DNA from: DASRIA01 sp963768885
GTDB taxonomy: Bacteria > Actinomycetota > Thermoleophilia > Solirubrobacterales > JBBDJG01
NCBI GenBank assembly: GCA_963768885.1
Contig: CAVYJN010000014.1
Location: forward strand, 1-64,000
Length of the DNA: 64,000 nucleotides
Direction of reading: 5' to 3'
How positions within the stretch are numbered: position 1 is the stretch's first letter; each line of letters begins with the position of its first letter. The notes beneath the pieces are model-generated. The model saw only the letters and a program-made list of their open reading frames with translations. It made no database searches and had not been told where the DNA came from. Shown here piece by piece: positions 41,461-50,283 of this stretch. The position numbers and the translations under genes were made by a program.

Positions 41461-42364
41461 CTACGCGCCTCGCCTCAGCAGCTCGCGCCAGCGCTCCGGC
41501 TCGACCTCGGCCGGCGGCGTGTCGTCGAGGAACTCCGTCAGCACCTCGATGAAGCGCAGCGGCTCGTCGACGTGCGGGAAGTGCCCCGCCTGCTCGAAGA
41601 TCTCGAGGCGGCTGGTCGGCACGCGCTCGTGCACCGCGTGGCCGTGCTCCACCGGGATGATGCTGTCGCGGGCGCCCCAGATCACCAGGAACGGGACCTC
41701 CTCCGCCAGGTAGAGCCGGTCGTGCGCGTTGACGCGCTGGCCGGTCGGGTCGATGATCGTGCGCAGCGTGTGCACGAACGCCGCGCGCGCGTCGCGCGCC
41801 GCCAGGGAGGCGTGGCCGCGGGCCATCTCGGCCAGGTCCGTGCGCAGGTGCAGCCCGAGCCGCCCGAAGAAGCGCCCGACGCCCGCGCCCGGCGCCCAGC
41901 ACCCGCTCGCTCGCCAGCAGCGGCAGCACGATCTCCGATCCGGGCAGCGTGGCCATCCGCAGCAGCAGGTTGACCTCCGACCCGAGTCCGCCGCTGTCGA
42001 CCAGCACGAGGCGCTCGCAACGCTCGGGGAACTGGTAGGCCAGCTGCATCGCGACGCCGCCGCCCAGCGAGTGGCCCACGAACGTCGCACGCTCGTGTCC
42101 CAGCGCGATCAGCATGTCGCGCACCCCGCTCGCGTAGGCGCCCAGGGAGTAGTCCCCGCGCGGCTTGGCCGACCCGCCGTGACCGAGCAGGTCGGGCGCG
42201 ATCACGGTGAAGCGCTTCGCGAGCGCGGGCATCACGCGCTCCCACGTGGCGGAGGTCGAGGTGATGCCGTGCACCAGCACGATCACCGGTCCGCTGCCGG
42301 CGGAGCGGTAGGCCACGCAGTGGCCGTGCAGCTCGATTTCTCTCAGCTCGAGGTCAGGATGCAT
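41461..42364 (-). CDS. alpha/beta hydrolase
   Basis: About 300 residues from ATG 42364. The oxyanion motif VLVHGITSTS, nucleophile elbow GHSLGGG, acid in WGARDSIIP and catalytic His in AGHFPHVDEP are all present, a complete Ser-Asp-His triad. One indel near 41885 shifts frame. Divergent from a FAH-family gene, across 36 bp holding an inverted repeat, which suggests joint action on a lactone or ester intermediate of aromatic or sugar-acid breakdown. Confidence 0.85.
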
Positions 42365-42365
42365 T

Positions 42366-42391
42366 TGCGTACCAGTGCACGAAGGTACACA
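42366..42391. promoter_or_regulatory. inverted repeat in the hydrolase/FAH divergent promoter
   Basis: TGCGTACC (42366-42373) and GGTACACA (42384-42391) match in 7 of 8 positions as an inverted repeat with a 10-bp gap. It lies between start codons at 42364 and 42401, so it is a candidate operator. Confidence 0.35.
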
Positions 42392-42400
42392 CTCCGCCCC

Positions 42401-43225
42401 ATGCGCCTCGTTACCTTCCGTGACAGCCCTCACTCAACGCGCGTGGGCATCCTCGAGAACGAGCAGGTCCACGGCCTCGCCGCCGAGACCATGATCGAGT
42501 GGCTCAAGGGCGAGGGTCGCGTGCGCACGGGCACGATCCACCCGCTCAAGGACGTGCACCTGCTCGCGCCGGTCCCCACGCCGCCCTCCTTCCGCGACTT
42601 CTTCTCATACGAGGAGCACGTGGCGAAGGGCTTCGAGCTGCGCGGCACCGACATCCCGGAGGCCTGGTTCGAGCAGCCGATCTTCTACTTCTCCAACCCG
42701 GCCTCGATCCGCGGCCCCGGCGACGAGGTCGCGCGCCCCGCCGGCTGCAACCTGCTCGACTTCGAGCTCGAGATCGCGGCGGTGATCGGCACCGAGGGCG
42801 AGATCGCGGGCTTCGCGCTGCTCAACGACTGGAGCGCGCGCGACCTCCAGATCAAGGAGATGACGGTCGGCCTGGGGCCGGCGAAGGGCAAGGACTTCGC
42901 GACCAGCCTGGGCCCGATGCTCGTCACGCCCGACGAGCTGCCCTACGAGGACGGTCGCCTCCACCTCGAGGCGACGGTCGTGCTGAACGGCGAGGAGATC
43001 ACGCGCAGCGACGCCTCCAGGCAGCACCACACCTGGCCCGAGATCGTCGCGCACGCCGCGCGCGACACCGAGCTGCGGCCCGGCGACGTGCTCGGCTCGG
43101 GCACGCTCGGCAAGGGCTGCCTGCTCGAGCTCGGCCCGCTCGAAGGCGAGCGCTGGCTCGAGCCCGGCGACCTCGTCGCGCTCGACGCGCCGGGCCTCGG
43201 GACGCTGGCGAACCCCGTCGTCTAG
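42401..43225 (+). CDS. fumarylacetoacetate hydrolase-family protein
   Basis: 274 residues, intact. FAH fold with metal ligands in DFELEIAAVIG, the NDWSARDLQ segment, and GKDFATSLGPMLVTPDE, ending LGSGTLGKGCLLELGP. Members hydrolyse or decarboxylate beta-diketo acids. The short divergent spacing to an alpha/beta hydrolase suggests a catabolic pair. Ends 4 bases inside the cupin gene on the other strand. Confidence 0.88.
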   Translation: MRLVTFRDSPHSTRVGILENEQVHGLAAETMIEWLKGEGRVRTGTIHPLKDVHLLAPVPTPPSFRDFFSYEEHVAKGFELRGTDIPEAWFEQPIFYFSNPASIRGPGDEVARPAGCNLLDFELEIAAVIGTEGEIAGFALLNDWSARDLQIKEMTVGLGPAKGKDFATSLGPMLVTPDELPYEDGRLHLEATVVLNGEEITRSDASRQHHTWPEIVAHAARDTELRPGDVLGSGTLGKGCLLELGPLEGERWLEPGDLVALDAPGLGTLANPVV

Positions 43226-43584
43226 GCGCCCTGGCTCGTGATGTGCTCGATCACCTGCTTGAACTCCGCCGTGGGCGAGAAGTCCACGTAGGCGCAGTCG
43301 CTGAGGGCCACCGGCACGTGGCCGGGCGACCAGTAGAAGGCCTGGCCGGCCTCGTAGACCTCGTCCCCTCCCGACGTCTTCATCATCAGGCGGCCCTCGA
43401 GCATGTAGCCCCAGTGCGGACACTGGCACCGGTCGTCCGGCAGCCCGGCCATCGCCGGGCTCATGTCGGTCCCTTCCTTCAACCGGATGAACGAGACCGT
43501 CATCTCACCGACCTCGGACATACGCAGCTCGACGTTGTCGTCCTCGATCGCGACCGGGACTTCCTCGCGGTTGATCACGCCCAT
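43222..43584 (-). CDS. cupin-domain protein
   Basis: 120 residues from ATG 43584. Cupin pattern: CPHWGYMLEGRLMMK (metal His) and the second strand YEAGQAFYWSPGHVPVAL with another His. Intact. A small metal-dependent binding protein or isomerase; partner unknown. Overlaps the FAH stop by 4 nt tail-to-tail. Confidence 0.75.
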   Translation of the reverse strand: MGVINREEVPVAIEDDNVELRMSEVGEMTVSFIRLKEGTDMSPAMAGLPDDRCQCPHWGYMLEGRLMMKTSGGDEVYEAGQAFYWSPGHVPVALSDCAYVDFSPTAEFKQVIEHITSQGA

Positions 43585-43623
43585 GTTGATCCTCCCCCTC
43601 GTTGGATCCGCAGAAGCCGGGAG

Positions 43624-43808
43624 GTTATCTGCCGCCTGCTCGCCGCGAGAGCAAAGCGGCGGCGGCGATAGCGCGACTGATAGCGGGGCCGGAGGGCCGG
43701 CTTCCGTTTTCGGCAGTACTACCGCCGGTGATATCGCCGATAGCGCGGGTGGTATCGACGGCGAAAGGGACTCCCCCGCTCCGGGGGAAGCTATCGCCCG
43801 CGGTATCA
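43624..43808. repeat. cluster of GATAGCG/GGTATCG motifs upstream of a SnoaL-like gene
   Basis: At least seven related heptamers lie between the cupin and SnoaL genes: GATAGCG at 43667, 43679 and 43739; GATATCG at 43730; GGTATCG at 43751; GCTATCG at 43790; GGTATCA at 43802. Several are 9-12 bp apart. Likely binding sites of a regulator; not further assigned. Confidence 0.4.
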
Positions 43809-43812
43809 CGGT

Positions 43813-43818
43813 TACGTT
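43813..43818 (+). promoter_or_regulatory. -10 box of leaderless promoter
   Basis: TACGTT, 6 nt before ATG 43825. Confidence 0.35.
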
Positions 43819-43824
43819 TCCGGC

Positions 43825-44214
43825 ATGGACCGCGCCGCCCTCGCCGACTGGATCGACGCCTACGAGCGCCTCTGGCGCACGCCCGGCACCGACGGGCTCG
43901 GCGAGCTGTTCGCCGCGGACGCGACCTACAGCATGGGCCCGTTCGAGGAGACCCGTCACGGCCTCCCTGCGATCGCGGAGCTGTGGGAGCGCGAGCGCAA
44001 GAGCGCGTACGAGCCGTTCCGGATGACGAGTGAGATCGTCGCGGTCGAGCGAGACACCGGTGTCTCGCGTGTCGAGGTGTTCTACGACGGTCCCCCGCCG
44101 CGCCACTACCGCGACCTGTGGATCGTGCGACTCGACGACTCGGGGCGCTGCACGCACTTCGAGGAGTGGCCGTTCTGGCCCGAGCGTGGACCGGTGCCAC
44201 CACAGCCGAGGTAA
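43825..44214 (+). CDS. SnoaL/NTF2-like protein
   Basis: 129 residues from ATG 43825: ALADWIDAYERLWRTPGTDG, then ATYSMGPFEETRHGL and VEVFYDGPPPRHYRDLWIVR, ending FWPERGPVPPQPR. Typical NTF2-like fold with an acidic/aromatic pocket. Intact. Precedes cspA. Confidence 0.75.
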   Translation: MDRAALADWIDAYERLWRTPGTDGLGELFAADATYSMGPFEETRHGLPAIAELWERERKSAYEPFRMTSEIVAVERDTGVSRVEVFYDGPPPRHYRDLWIVRLDDSGRCTHFEEWPFWPERGPVPPQPR

Positions 44215-44346
44215 ACGCCACGGCCGTTGCTACACTCGCGCGCGTCAGGCCGGAAACATCTCCGGCAAAGAAGTGCAGGTTGGCGCAGTCGATGTCTCTA
44301 GTGAGCACCTCCGCGTAGCCAGCACACGTACCTGGAGGCAATCAAC

Positions 44347-44550
44347 ATGCCAACCGGAACCGTCAAGTGGTTCAACGCCGACAAGGGCTTCGGGTTCATC
44401 ACTCCCGAGGACGGCGGCAAGGACCTGTTCGTACACCACACCGGCATCGACGAGGAGGGCTACCGCTCCCTCGACGAGGGCCAGAAGGTGACGTACGAGA
44501 CCACGTCCAGCGACAAGGGCCCGAAGGCCGTCTCGGTCAGAAGGGCGTAG
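44347..44550 (+). CDS. cspA: cold-shock protein CspA family
   Basis: 67 residues. RNP1 KGFGFIT and RNP2 DLFVHH are intact in GTVKWFNADKGFGFIT and GKDLFVHHTGI. A single-stranded nucleic-acid binding protein that acts as RNA chaperone. The 132-nt leader (44215-44346) with its own hairpin potential and an AGG ribosome site 10 nt upstream of ATG is typical of cold-shock mRNAs. Ends with a strong terminator. Confidence 0.97.
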   Translation: MPTGTVKWFNADKGFGFITPEDGGKDLFVHHTGIDEEGYRSLDEGQKVTYETTSSDKGPKAVSVRRA

Positions 44551-44568
44551 CCCGACCGACTTCGATCG

Positions 44569-44600
44569 AAGGCCCGCTCCGGCGGGCCTTCTTTCTTTTC
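44569..44600 (+). terminator. intrinsic terminator of cspA
   Basis: Stem AAGGCCCGC (44569-44577) with GCGGGCCTT (44582-44590), loop TCCG, followed by a T-rich tract CTTTCTTTTC. The next gene's ATG lies 3 nt after it. Confidence 0.9.
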
Positions 44601-44602
44601 GG

Positions 44603-45244
44603 ATGCCGATCCTCGCCGAACACGTCGAGCGCTACCTGCAGGACATCCGCCCCGAGCGCTCGGCGGTGATGGCGGAGATGGAGAAGTTCGCCGAGACCGA
44701 CCACGTGCCGATCGTGCACTGGGAGACGGGGCGCTTCCTCGCATCGCTCGTGCGCGCGACCGACCCCGCGCTCGTGCTCGAGGTCGGCACGGCGATCGGC
44801 TACTCGACGCTCCACATGGCGCAGGAGCTGGGGCGCGGCAAGGTCGTGACGATCGAGCGCGACCCCGACCGCGTGCGCCAGGCGTCGGGCTATCTGGAGC
44901 GCGCCGGCGTCGCGGACCGCGTCGAGATCGTCGAGGGCGACGCGACCGAGGCGATCGACGGGCTCTCCGGCCCGTTCGACCTGATCTTCCTCGACGCGAC
45001 CAAGACCGAGTACGCGCGCTACCTCGAGATGGCGGAGCCGAAGGCGGCCGGGCGCGCGGTGCTGGTCGTCGACAACATGCTGATGTCCGGCGACGTCGCG
45101 CTCGCCGACGACGCGGACGCCTTCTGGTCGCCCGAGAACCTCGCGAGCGCGCGCGCGTTCAACCGGAAGCTGGTCAGCTCCGAGCGGTGGCTGGGCGCGG
45201 TGCTGCCGATCGGCGACGGCGTCGTGTTCGCGGCACGCCGTTAG
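44603..45244 (+). CDS. class I SAM-dependent O-methyltransferase
   Basis: 213 residues, intact. COG4122-type: LVLEVGTAIGYSTLHMAQ (motif I), VEIVEGDATE, FLDATKTEYARYLEM and VVDNMLMSGDV. ATG 44603 lies 3 nt behind the cspA terminator with no Shine-Dalgarno, so expression comes from a leaderless promoter inside or just before the terminator, or by read-through. It methylates catechol-like or similar hydroxyls by family; substrate unknown. Confidence 0.87.
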   Translation: MPILAEHVERYLQDIRPERSAVMAEMEKFAETDHVPIVHWETGRFLASLVRATDPALVLEVGTAIGYSTLHMAQELGRGKVVTIERDPDRVRQASGYLERAGVADRVEIVEGDATEAIDGLSGPFDLIFLDATKTEYARYLEMAEPKAAGRAVLVVDNMLMSGDVALADDADAFWSPENLASARAFNRKLVSSERWLGAVLPIGDGVVFAARR

Positions 45245-45815
45245 CGCTCGCGCCCTCGATCGCGCCGACCATCGTCTCGACCGCCCGTGCGTTGGTCAGA
45301 CCGCTTTCGCGCACGAGCGAGCGCCACGTGCCGAACTGCAGCGCGAGCCCGACCAGGGGAAGCGCGGACGCCGGCACGCGCTTGGCGAGGACCTTCTGCA
45401 TCGCAGCCATCGTCGGGCCCATGCTGATCTCGACGATCGCGCGCGTCTCGGCGTCGTACTGGGCATCGCGCGTGACATTCGAGAGCAGCGGCTCGTTCGC
45501 GGCGTAGTAGGCGTAAAGCTCGCCGAGCCCGGTGCGAAGCCGCTCGACCGGGTCCCCGACCTCCGCCCACTGCGCGGGGTCCGGCAGCGGGTTGCGCTCC
45601 ATGTACAGGCCGGAGCACGCGAGCAGCAGCTCGCGCTCGTCGGGGAAGTGGCGGTAGTAGGTGTGGCGCTGCACGCCGGCGCGCTCGGCGATCGCGCTGA
45701 CGGTCGTGCGCGCGGGTCCAATCGTCGTGTGCAGGTCGACCGCCGCCTCGACGATCCGGCGGCGGGTCTCGGCCTGCGCCTCGGCCCGCTTTCGCATCTC
45801 GTACTTTCGCGCCAT
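45174..45815 (-). CDS. TetR-family regulator
   Basis: From ATG 45815: ARKYEMRKRAEAQAETRRR, then the HTH AIAERAGVQRHTYYRHFPDERE. The C-terminal ligand domain is helical. The frame runs 71 nt into the end of the opposite O-methyltransferase gene, so the true C-terminus may be nearer 45241 with one indel. Divergent from the ODP-like gene, across a promoter with an inverted repeat, so it probably controls that gene. Confidence 0.8.
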   Translation of the reverse strand: MARKYEMRKRAEAQAETRRRIVEAAVDLHTTIGPARTTVSAIAERAGVQRHTYYRHFPDERELLLACSGLYMERNPLPDPAQWAEVGDPVERLRTGLGELYAYYAANEPLLSNVTRDAQYDAETRAIVEISMGPTMAAMQKVLAKRVPASALPLVGLALQFGTWRSLVRESGLTNARAVETMVGAIEGASANGVPRTRRRRRSAAPRPATARS

Positions 45816-45827
45816 ACGTGAATCATG

Positions 45828-45839
45828 ACACATCGGTGT
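45828..45839. promoter_or_regulatory. putative TetR operator
   Basis: ACAC (45828-45831) and GTGT (45836-45839) flank ATCG; the site lies just upstream of the -35 box of the ODP-like gene and 12 bp from the TetR start. Only 4-bp arms, so weak. Confidence 0.3.
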
Positions 45840-45848
45840 ACGGTGAAC

Positions 45849-45877
45849 TTGACAAGCCGCCCGGTCCTGTGTAGATT
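45849..45877 (+). promoter_or_regulatory. sigma-70-type promoter of the ODP-like gene
   Basis: TTGACA (45849-45854), 17-nt spacer, TAGATT (45872-45877). Predicted leader about 28 nt before ATG 45912. Confidence 0.65.
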
Positions 45878-45911
45878 CGCCGCACACTGCTGTTCAACCA
45901 AAGGAGCCGAC

Positions 45912-46673
45912 ATGGCCCAGATCGATCACATCGTCGACGGCATCTACCGGATCTCCACCCCTCCGTCGACCGACGGGCCACCGATCACCTTCAACCAGTT
46001 CCTGATCGACGACGAGGCTCCGGTCCTGGTCCACACGGGCGTCCACGGCGAGTACGACTCGATCCGCAAGGCGGTCTCGGAGGTGCTCGACCCGGCAAGC
46101 CTGGCCTACGTGGTGCTGCTGCACTTCGAGGGCGACGAGTGCGGCGGGATGGACCGCTTCATGGCCGAGGCCAAGAACGCCCAGCTCGTCGGCAGCGACA
46201 TGTCGGCGATGCTGAACCTGACGGCGTTCGGCGTCCCCTACGTCGACCGCGTCAAGGGCATGCGCGACGGCGACGTGATCGACACAGGCCGGCACGAGCT
46301 GCGGTTCATCGAGACGCCGCACGTGCACCACTGGGACTCGATGATGGTGTTCGAGGAGTCGACGAAGAGCCTGTTCCCCTCGGACCTCTACATCCAGACC
46401 GGCGACCAGCCGCCCGTGGTGAACGAGGACCTCAGCCTCGAGATGTGCGGCTTCTACCGCGAGATCGGGATCTTCGCCCACGAGGAGCCGGTGCGCCGCA
46501 CGATCGACCGGCTCGAGCGCCTCGAGCCCGAGTGGATCCACGCGATGCACGGCGGCACGCTCACCGGCGAGATCCTCCCCCGCTACACGCGCACGCTGCG
46601 CGAGGAGCCGTTCGCCTTCCAGGGCAAGACGCTCGGGCGTCCGATCGGGGAGGAAGTTGCGGCGATCGGCTAA
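45912..46673 (+). CDS. metallo-beta-lactamase-fold protein, ODP/FprA-like
   Basis: 253 residues from ATG 45912 with AAAGGAG. The metal site resembles the oxygen-binding di-iron (ODP) proteins rather than typical lactamases: LHFEGDECGGM where FprA-type proteins have HxExDH, then TPHVHHWDSMM, FPSDLYIQTG and HAMHGG. The HxExDE form replaces one expected His by Glu. Probably binds O2 or NO with a di-iron centre; no rubredoxin or flavodoxin domain attached. Control by the divergent TetR is inferred. Confidence 0.78.
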   Translation: MAQIDHIVDGIYRISTPPSTDGPPITFNQFLIDDEAPVLVHTGVHGEYDSIRKAVSEVLDPASLAYVVLLHFEGDECGGMDRFMAEAKNAQLVGSDMSAMLNLTAFGVPYVDRVKGMRDGDVIDTGRHELRFIETPHVHHWDSMMVFEESTKSLFPSDLYIQTGDQPPVVNEDLSLEMCGFYREIGIFAHEEPVRRTIDRLERLEPEWIHAMHGGTLTGEILPRYTRTLREEPFAFQGKTLGRPIGEEVAAIG

Positions 46674-46676
46674 CTT
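46671..46676 (+). promoter_or_regulatory. -10 box of leaderless promoter
   Basis: TAACTT, overlapping the stop TAA of the preceding gene, 6 nt before ATG 46683. Confidence 0.4.
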
Positions 46677-46682
46677 CAGGGC

Positions 46683-46952
46683 ATGTGCCGGAACATCCGC
46701 ACCCTCCACAACTTCGAGCCGGCCGCGTCGGATGAGGAGATCCGCGCGGCCGCGCTCCAATACGTGCGCAAGGTCAGCGGCGCGACCAAGCCCTCGCAGG
46801 CGAACGCCGAGGCGTTCGACCGCGCGGTGGACGAGGTCGCGCACGCGACCGCGCACCTGCTCGACGCGCTCGTGACGACCGCTCCGCCGAAGGACCGCGA
46901 GGTCGAGGCGGCAAAGCGGCGCGCGGCCGCCGAGCGGCGCTTCGCGGCCTGA
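46683..46952 (+). CDS. DUF2277 protein
   Basis: 89 residues: MCRNIRTLHNFEPAASDEEI, then ALQYVRKVSGATKPSQANAE, typical of DUF2277, a small helical family that is widespread in actinobacteria. Intact, no known function. Converges on the Lon-like gene with a 4-bp gap. Confidence 0.88.
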   Translation: MCRNIRTLHNFEPAASDEEIRAAALQYVRKVSGATKPSQANAEAFDRAVDEVAHATAHLLDALVTTAPPKDREVEAAKRRAAAERRFAA

Positions 46953-46956
46953 GCGC

Positions 46957-49422
46957 TCAGCGCGTGCGCGACGCGGCCGGCTTGCCGTCGGCGCCGTCGG
47001 GCTGCCCGCCGTACTCGCGCACGACCTCGGCCAGCTCGGTCAGGCGCTCCTCGATGCGGCCGTGGATCGACTCCGGCGGGTACGTCCCGTCGGGGCCCGC
47101 CTCGCCGGCGGGCACGCCGGTCAGGAGCTCGATCCCCTGGTCGATCGTCTCCACGGCCCACAGGTGGAAGCGGCCCGCGTCGATCGCCTCGCGAACCTCG
47201 CGCCGCAGCATCAGGTGGCGCACGTTGGTGCGGGGGATGACCACGCCCTGCTCGCCGTCGAGCCCCGCCTGCTTGCACACGGCGTAGAAGCCCTCGACCT
47301 TGTGGTTCACGCCCCCGATCGGCTGGACCTCGCCGCGCTGGTTCACGGACCCGGTGACCGCGATCCCCTGCCGCACCGGCACCTCCGCGAGGCTCGACAT
47401 CAGCGCGTACAGCTCGGCGCTCGCGGCCGAGTCGCCCTCGACCTCGTCGTATGACTGCTCGAAGCTGAGGCTCGCCGACAGCGACAGCGGCTTGTCGCGC
47501 GCGTAGCGGTCGCGCAGGAACCCCGACAGCGTCAGGAACCCCTTGTCGTGGACGGGGCCGCTCAACTCGATCTCGCGGTCGATGTCGATCACGTCGTCGT
47601 GTCCGGCCGCGGTCGCGGCCGTGATGCGCACGGGGCGCCCGAACGCGTGGTCGCCCGTCATCAGCACCTCGAGGCCGTTCACCTGACCGACCTTCGCGCC
47701 GGCGAGGTCGACCAGGATCGTCCCCTCGGAGAACAGGTCGTGCACCTTCTCCTCGATCAGGTTGGAGCGGTACAGCCGCTCCTCGACCGCGCGGTCGACG
47801 TGCTCGGCCCGCACCAGCGCGCTGTCCTCGCTCGCCGCCCAGTGGCTCGCCTCGGTGACGAGGTCCGCGATCTGGATGAAGCGCGTGGAGAGCTTGTGCT
47901 GGTCCCCCGCCGCGCGCGCCCCGTACTCGACGGCGCGCGCCACCGCGGCCGCGTCGAAGTGGCGCAGGCCGTCGGTGCGGACCTGGCGGCTGATGAAGCG
48001 CGCGTACTCGCGCAGCTGCTCGTCGGCCCACGGCATCTCGACGTCGAAGTCGGCCTTCACCTTGAACAGCTTGCGGAAGTCCTCGTCGAGCCCGAACAGC
48101 AGCTCGTACAGCTGTGGCGAGCCGACCAGGATCACCTTCACGTCGAGGTCGATCGCCCCCGGCGTGAGCGTCGCGGTCGGGAGCATCGTGTAGTCGGCGC
48201 CCATGTTCTCGACCGCGAGCCGCCCCGTGCGCAGCACGTCCTTGAGCCGCTCCCACACGAACGGGCGGGTGATCACGTCGAGCGCCTGCAGCAGCAGGTA
48301 TCCGCCGTTCGCGCGGTGCATCGCACCGGCCTTGATCTGGCGGTGATCGGTCTCGAGCGCGCCGAACGCCGCCCGGTAGTCGATGCGCCCGAAGAGCTTG
48401 TGGTAGCTCGGGTTCGTCTCGATCACGACGGGCGCGCCGTCGTCGGCCTCCCGGCTCACGAGCACGTTCACGGCGTAGCGGGCGAGGAACTCCTCGCGGC
48501 TGTGGCGCATCGCGAGCGCCACCGGAGCCGCGACCTCGACGTCGCTCTCGTCGGGCTGCTGGAACTGCTCGAGGTGCTCGATCACGTCCTCGCGCGCGTG
48601 GTCGAGCCACTCGCCCACGGCCGGCACGTCCGCGTAGCTCTCCTTGAGGTCGTCGATCAGATGACCGATCGCGAACAGCGCGATCTCGCGATCGAGCGCT
48701 CCCACGCGGTCGCGCGCGTCGCGCTCCATCGCGCGCACGTCGGTGAGGAAGCGCCCGATGTGCTCCTCGACCCGCTTCCCGATCTCCCGCAGGCGGTGCT
48801 GCTCGGCCTCGGGGAGCTTGCGGAACTCCTCCGTCGTGGCCGGATGACCCTTCACGAGCGGAGCCGTGACGACGCCCACCGGCCCGACCTGGACCGCGAA
48901 GCCCAGCCCCGAGGCAATCTTGTCCAGCTCGGCGAACCGCTCCTCCCGGGCCGCGTCGAGGGCGTCCGTGATCTCCTTGCGCGAGTGCCGGTACTGGTCG
49001 CTCTCGAACACGCGGCGGATCTCGCGCCTGGTCTCCTCCATGGCGTCCGACACGTCGCGCGCGAGCTGGGCGCCGCGGCCCGCCGGCAGCGTGACCGCGA
49101 GCGGCCGGTCCGGCGCGTCGAAGTTGAAGAAGTACACGTGGTCGGGCGGGCTCGGCCTGCCGGCGGCCGCGTCCTCCAGGTAGGTCGTGAGCATCGTGCG
49201 CTTCCCGGTGCCGCTCGGGCCGATCGCGAAGACGTTGTAGCCGCGGGAGCCGATCCCGAGCCCGAACTCGATCGCGCGCAGCGCGCGGGGCTGGCCGACC
49301 GCGACGTCCAGGGGCTCGACCTCCTCGGTGGTCTCGAAGCCGAGCGTCGCCGGGTCGCAGCGGCGCCCGAGGTCCTCGGTGCCCAGCCGGAGGGAGTCTG
49401 CGTTGCCCGCTGGTGACGGCAT
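46957..49422 (-). CDS. Lon-family ATP-dependent protease
   Basis: Intact 821-residue protein from ATG 49422. The N-terminal half has Walker A IGPSGTGKRTML and a large inserted helical region. Then an AAA domain (KAGAMHRANGGYLLL, NMGADYTMLPT). The C-terminal proteolytic domain has the Ser-Lys dyad: Ser in VEGDSAASAELYALMS and Lys in VNHKVEGFYAVCK. It resembles the Lon-like proteases without the classical N-domain. Substrate selection unknown. An intact gene of this size in a region without frameshifts. Confidence 0.9.
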   Translation of the reverse strand: MPSPAGNADSLRLGTEDLGRRCDPATLGFETTEEVEPLDVAVGQPRALRAIEFGLGIGSRGYNVFAIGPSGTGKRTMLTTYLEDAAAGRPSPPDHVYFFNFDAPDRPLAVTLPAGRGAQLARDVSDAMEETRREIRRVFESDQYRHSRKEITDALDAAREERFAELDKIASGLGFAVQVGPVGVVTAPLVKGHPATTEEFRKLPEAEQHRLREIGKRVEEHIGRFLTDVRAMERDARDRVGALDREIALFAIGHLIDDLKESYADVPAVGEWLDHAREDVIEHLEQFQQPDESDVEVAAPVALAMRHSREEFLARYAVNVLVSREADDGAPVVIETNPSYHKLFGRIDYRAAFGALETDHRQIKAGAMHRANGGYLLLQALDVITRPFVWERLKDVLRTGRLAVENMGADYTMLPTATLTPGAIDLDVKVILVGSPQLYELLFGLDEDFRKLFKVKADFDVEMPWADEQLREYARFISRQVRTDGLRHFDAAAVARAVEYGARAAGDQHKLSTRFIQIADLVTEASHWAASEDSALVRAEHVDRAVEERLYRSNLIEEKVHDLFSEGTILVDLAGAKVGQVNGLEVLMTGDHAFGRPVRITAATAAGHDDVIDIDREIELSGPVHDKGFLTLSGFLRDRYARDKPLSLSASLSFEQSYDEVEGDSAASAELYALMSSLAEVPVRQGIAVTGSVNQRGEVQPIGGVNHKVEGFYAVCKQAGLDGEQGVVIPRTNVRHLMLRREVREAIDAGRFHLWAVETIDQGIELLTGVPAGEAGPDGTYPPESIHGRIEERLTELAEVVREYGGQPDGADGKPAASRTR

Positions 49423-49452
49423 CGGGCGCAGTATGTCTGAGAGGATGGGGCC

Positions 49453-50283
49453 GTGCCAGACCCCGTCCTGTACGAGGCACAGAACCGCGTCGCGACGCTG
49501 ACGCTCAACCGGCCCGAGCGGCTCAACACGATCGTGCCGGAGATGATGGAGGCGTTCGACGCGGCGATGAAGCGCGCGCAGGACGACCCCGACGTCCACG
49601 TGGTCCGCCTGCGCGGCGCCGGCCGGGCGTTCTGCGCCGGATACGACATCGCCTGGGGCGCCGACCTGATGGGCTCCGAGCCGAGCCCGTGGGACCCGAT
49701 CCGCGACTACCAGGTGATGTCGCGCTACGTCGACTCCTACATGTCGCTGTGGCGCTCGCCGAAGCCGGTGATCGCGCAGGTGCACGGCTTCTGCGTGGGC
49801 GGCGGCACGGACTTCGCGCTGTGCTCGGACCTGATCGTGTGCGCGGAGGACTGCCGCATCGGCTACCCGCCGGCGCGCGTGTGGGGATCGCCCACGACCG
49901 CGATGTGGACCTACCGGATCGGCCTCGAGCGCTCCAAGCGCCTGCTGCTCACCGGCGACCCGGTCGACGGTCGCACCGCGGTCGACTGGGGCCTCGCGTC
50001 GGAGACCGTGCCGGCGGACGAGCTCGACGCCGCCGCGCTCGCGCTCGCGCAGCGCGTCGCGCGGCTCCCCTCGAACCAGCTCCACATGATGAAGCTGCTC
50101 GTGAACCAGACCTTCGAGCAGATGGGCCTGCACACCACGCAGCTGATCGGGACGCTGCTCGACGGCTCCGCGCGCCACACGCCCGAGGGCGCGGAGTTCA
50201 CGCGCGGCGCGATGGAGGACCTCGGCCGCACGATCATGGAGCGCGACAAGCCGTTCGGCGACTACGGGCAGGAGCGGCGCTAG
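49453..50283 (+). CDS. enoyl-CoA hydratase/isomerase (crotonase) family protein
   Basis: 276 residues from GTG 49453. Crotonase signatures: LTLNRPERLNTI, oxyanion RGAGRAFCAGYDI and HGFCVGGGTDFALCSD. The acid pair of true hydratases is not obvious, so it could be another crotonase (isomerase, decarboxylase). Ends 4 bases inside the convergent TetR gene. Confidence 0.85.
   Translation: MPDPVLYEAQNRVATLTLNRPERLNTIVPEMMEAFDAAMKRAQDDPDVHVVRLRGAGRAFCAGYDIAWGADLMGSEPSPWDPIRDYQVMSRYVDSYMSLWRSPKPVIAQVHGFCVGGGTDFALCSDLIVCAEDCRIGYPPARVWGSPTTAMWTYRIGLERSKRLLLTGDPVDGRTAVDWGLASETVPADELDAAALALAQRVARLPSNQLHMMKLLVNQTFEQMGLHTTQLIGTLLDGSARHTPEGAEFTRGAMEDLGRTIMERDKPFGDYGQERR

Noticed and set aside
46676..49480. 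Long alternative minus-strand frames over the Lon-like gene
   Set aside because: Arg/Pro/Ala-rich shadow of the real frame, which has all Lon motifs.
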